A DNA stretch of 7,439 nt from Immundisolibacteraceae bacterium (lineage in GTDB: Bacteria; Pseudomonadota; Gammaproteobacteria; Immundisolibacterales; Immundisolibacteraceae): NCBI GenBank assembly GCA_019090185.1, contig JAHRWJ010000044.1, positions 1 to 7,439 on the forward strand. The letters are read 5' to 3'. The position numbers and the translations under genes are program-made. Numbering within the stretch: position 1 is the stretch's first letter; each line of letters opens with the position of its first letter. Shown here piece by piece: positions 6,120-7,439 of the stretch. Under the pieces are notes generated by a model. That model made no database searches and was not told the DNA's origin. It worked only from the letters and a program-made list of their open reading frames with translations.

Positions 6120-7439
6120 CTATTTAACCGCCACCTGACTGCCGACAAAACCACACTGATCAACCGCTTTAACCCTAATTGGCCCACTGACCGCTGGCGG
6201 GACAACCCCGGGCTGATTAATCGACCCTGCCAGCTTAGCCAACTTGACTGGCGATTCACCTGCGAGCTGACGATAGATAATCGCATAACTGAGCACCGCC
6301 TGAACATATTCACGGGTTTCGCCGTAGGTAATCATTTCGACCCAAAGCGCGGCAGCGCCCGTGGGCCGGCTTTTTAACCAGCGTTTAACGTTATTAGGGC
6401 CACCGTTATAGGCCGCCAGCGCAAGTACCTTGTCACCCTGATACTGGTCGATGAGCTGGCGTAGATAGTGAGTTCCGTAACGCAGGTTAAGATCTGGTTG
6501 ATAAAGTTTACCGGTAGAAAATCGCCGTTCCTGGCGATGGCGGGCGACTTTACGGGCGGTAGCAGGCATCAGCTGCATCAGGCCACGGGCACCAACCCCG
6601 GAACGAGCCTCCGGATCAAACAGACTCTCACGCCGCACCAGCCCTAACACCAGCTCTGGCGGCAATTGCTGAACCGCTGATTGTTTGGCGATCAGCTCTT
6701 CATAAACCACCGGAAACCTCAGGTCGAGATCGTGCCAGGACTTTGCTGCGGCGGCGGTTAACGCCGCCATGTGATGCCATTGCCACTGCTGGGCTAGTTT
6801 GGCGGCTAGCGCCTTACCTGCTGCAGGCTGATTATTAATATAGTCGCGCCACTCACGGCGGGCATCGGTTTGGCGACCAAAATGACGTAGCTCGATAACA
6901 CGGGCTACTGCCGGTAGCGCCGTTAAGCTGGCAAGCTGACCTGCGCTGGCCTCAATCGGCTGTTGCTGAAAGCCATAAGGCAAGTTCAGCTGATCGGCAG
7001 CTAGAAAGCCATAATAATCGCGTTCGCCAGCCAACGTATTTAGCAGCTCGTCGGACTCAGTCTGGCGACCGGTTGCCTGCAGCGCCTGACTCTGCCAATA
7101 ACGCCAGCGGCTGGAGTTTCTGGGCTCCTCATCGAGCTGCGAATACCAGCGTAACAACTGACCCCAATCCCCCTGACCCAACGCCCAGCGCATACGCCAT
7201 TGCGCCAGAGTGTCATCAAGCGCTGCGGGTGGAAGTGAATCCAGAAAAGCACCGGCGGTCGCCGTGCCATCCAGGGTTAGTTCCAGACCAAGCCGGGAGA
7301 GGGTCTTCAACCGATCGGTTTGATTTAACTGCAGATGGGGCTGACGGGTTTGCCAGAGTTGACTGGCGTGAGCTGGATCACGGCGCGCCAGCCTACGAAT
7401 ACCGTGTGCGGCAACCCCTGCCAACTCAGGTTGTTGCCA
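6120..7439 (-). CDS. slt: Soluble lytic murein transglycosylase (Slt70 type), 5' end outside window
   Basis: The open frame runs from the right edge with no stop before 6120, giving 439 visible C-terminal residues; the start and signal peptide lie beyond the window. The first part (about 1-250) is an alpha-helical stretch rich in Ala, Gln, Leu and Trp, like the superhelical U and L domains of E. coli Slt70. The catalytic SLT domain follows: PPELVLGLVRRESLFDP with the catalytic Glu at visible residue 271 (codon 6627-6629), GVGARGLMQLMP at about 281-292, LNLRYGTHYL, AAYNGGPNNVKRW at about 342-354 and ITYGETREYVQAVL at about 370-383. Such enzymes act in the periplasm and cleave the MurNAc-GlcNAc bond of peptidoglycan to form 1,6-anhydroMurNAc ends. 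All key motifs are present, so it should be active. The C-terminal tail of about 45 residues beyond the domain is Pro- and Val-rich and not conserved as far as I can tell. TTG at 7424 is an internal Leu codon, not a start. Confidence 0.95.
   Translation of the reverse strand, partial: WQQPELAGVAAHGIRRLARRDPAHASQLWQTRQPHLQLNQTDRLKTLSRLGLELTLDGTATAGAFLDSLPPAALDDTLAQWRMRWALGQGDWGQLLRWYSQLDEEPRNSSRWRYWQSQALQATGRQTESDELLNTLAGERDYYGFLAADQLNLPYGFQQQPIEASAGQLASLTALPAVARVIELRHFGRQTDARREWRDYINNQPAAGKALAAKLAQQWQWHHMAALTAAAAKSWHDLDLRFPVVYEELIAKQSAVQQLPPELVLGLVRRESLFDPEARSGVGARGLMQLMPATARKVARHRQERRFSTGKLYQPDLNLRYGTHYLRQLIDQYQGDKVLALAAYNGGPNNVKRWLKSRPTGAAALWVEMITYGETREYVQAVLSYAIIYRQLAGESPVKLAKLAGSINQPGVVPPAVSGPIRVKAVDQCGFVGSQVAVK

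Overview
The window looks like a chromosomal segment of a free-living, probably marine, gammaproteobacterium. This rests on the Slt-type lytic transglycosylase, the FetB-type permease and the mix of flavin-dependent oxidoreductases and secreted proteins, with moderate GC in most genes. The genus cannot be told from sequence alone. All genes but one lie on the minus strand.

Layout from left to right. (1) 1-179, minus: the N-terminus of a short-chain dehydrogenase/reductase, broken by two in-frame stop codons, with a near-perfect palindrome just upstream of its ribosome binding site. (2) 306-905, minus: an AT-rich gene for a small secreted protein of unknown family. (3) 906-1193: a non-coding gap with only weak inverted repeats. 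(4) 1194-2287, minus: a tight two-gene unit, a FetB-type permease followed by a VOC/glyoxalase-fold protein that starts inside the permease stop codon (GTGA overlap). The partner ATPase FetA is not present. (5) 2303-2632: a divergent intergenic region. (6) 2633-3853, plus: a flavin-dependent monooxygenase of the acyl-CoA dehydrogenase fold (HsaA/DszC-like). (7) 3867-3915: a long inverted repeat serving as terminator between convergent genes. (8) 4021-6016, minus: an LLM-class (luciferase-like) flavin oxidoreductase followed by an exported SAM-methyltransferase-like protein, with a hairpin between them. (9) 6120 to the right edge, minus: most of a soluble lytic murein transglycosylase, whose 5' end is outside the window.

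The genes do not form one obvious pathway. Two flavin-dependent oxygenase-type enzymes and a decayed dehydrogenase suggest an accessory oxidative-catabolism neighbourhood, but no substrate can be named. The FetB-VOC pair and the transglycosylase are probably separate functions. I see no CRISPR array, tRNA, rRNA, insertion sequence or phage gene, and no convincing new multi-gene system. The oddest items are the orphan FetB coupled to a VOC protein, the exported methyltransferase fold, and the AT-rich secreted orphan.
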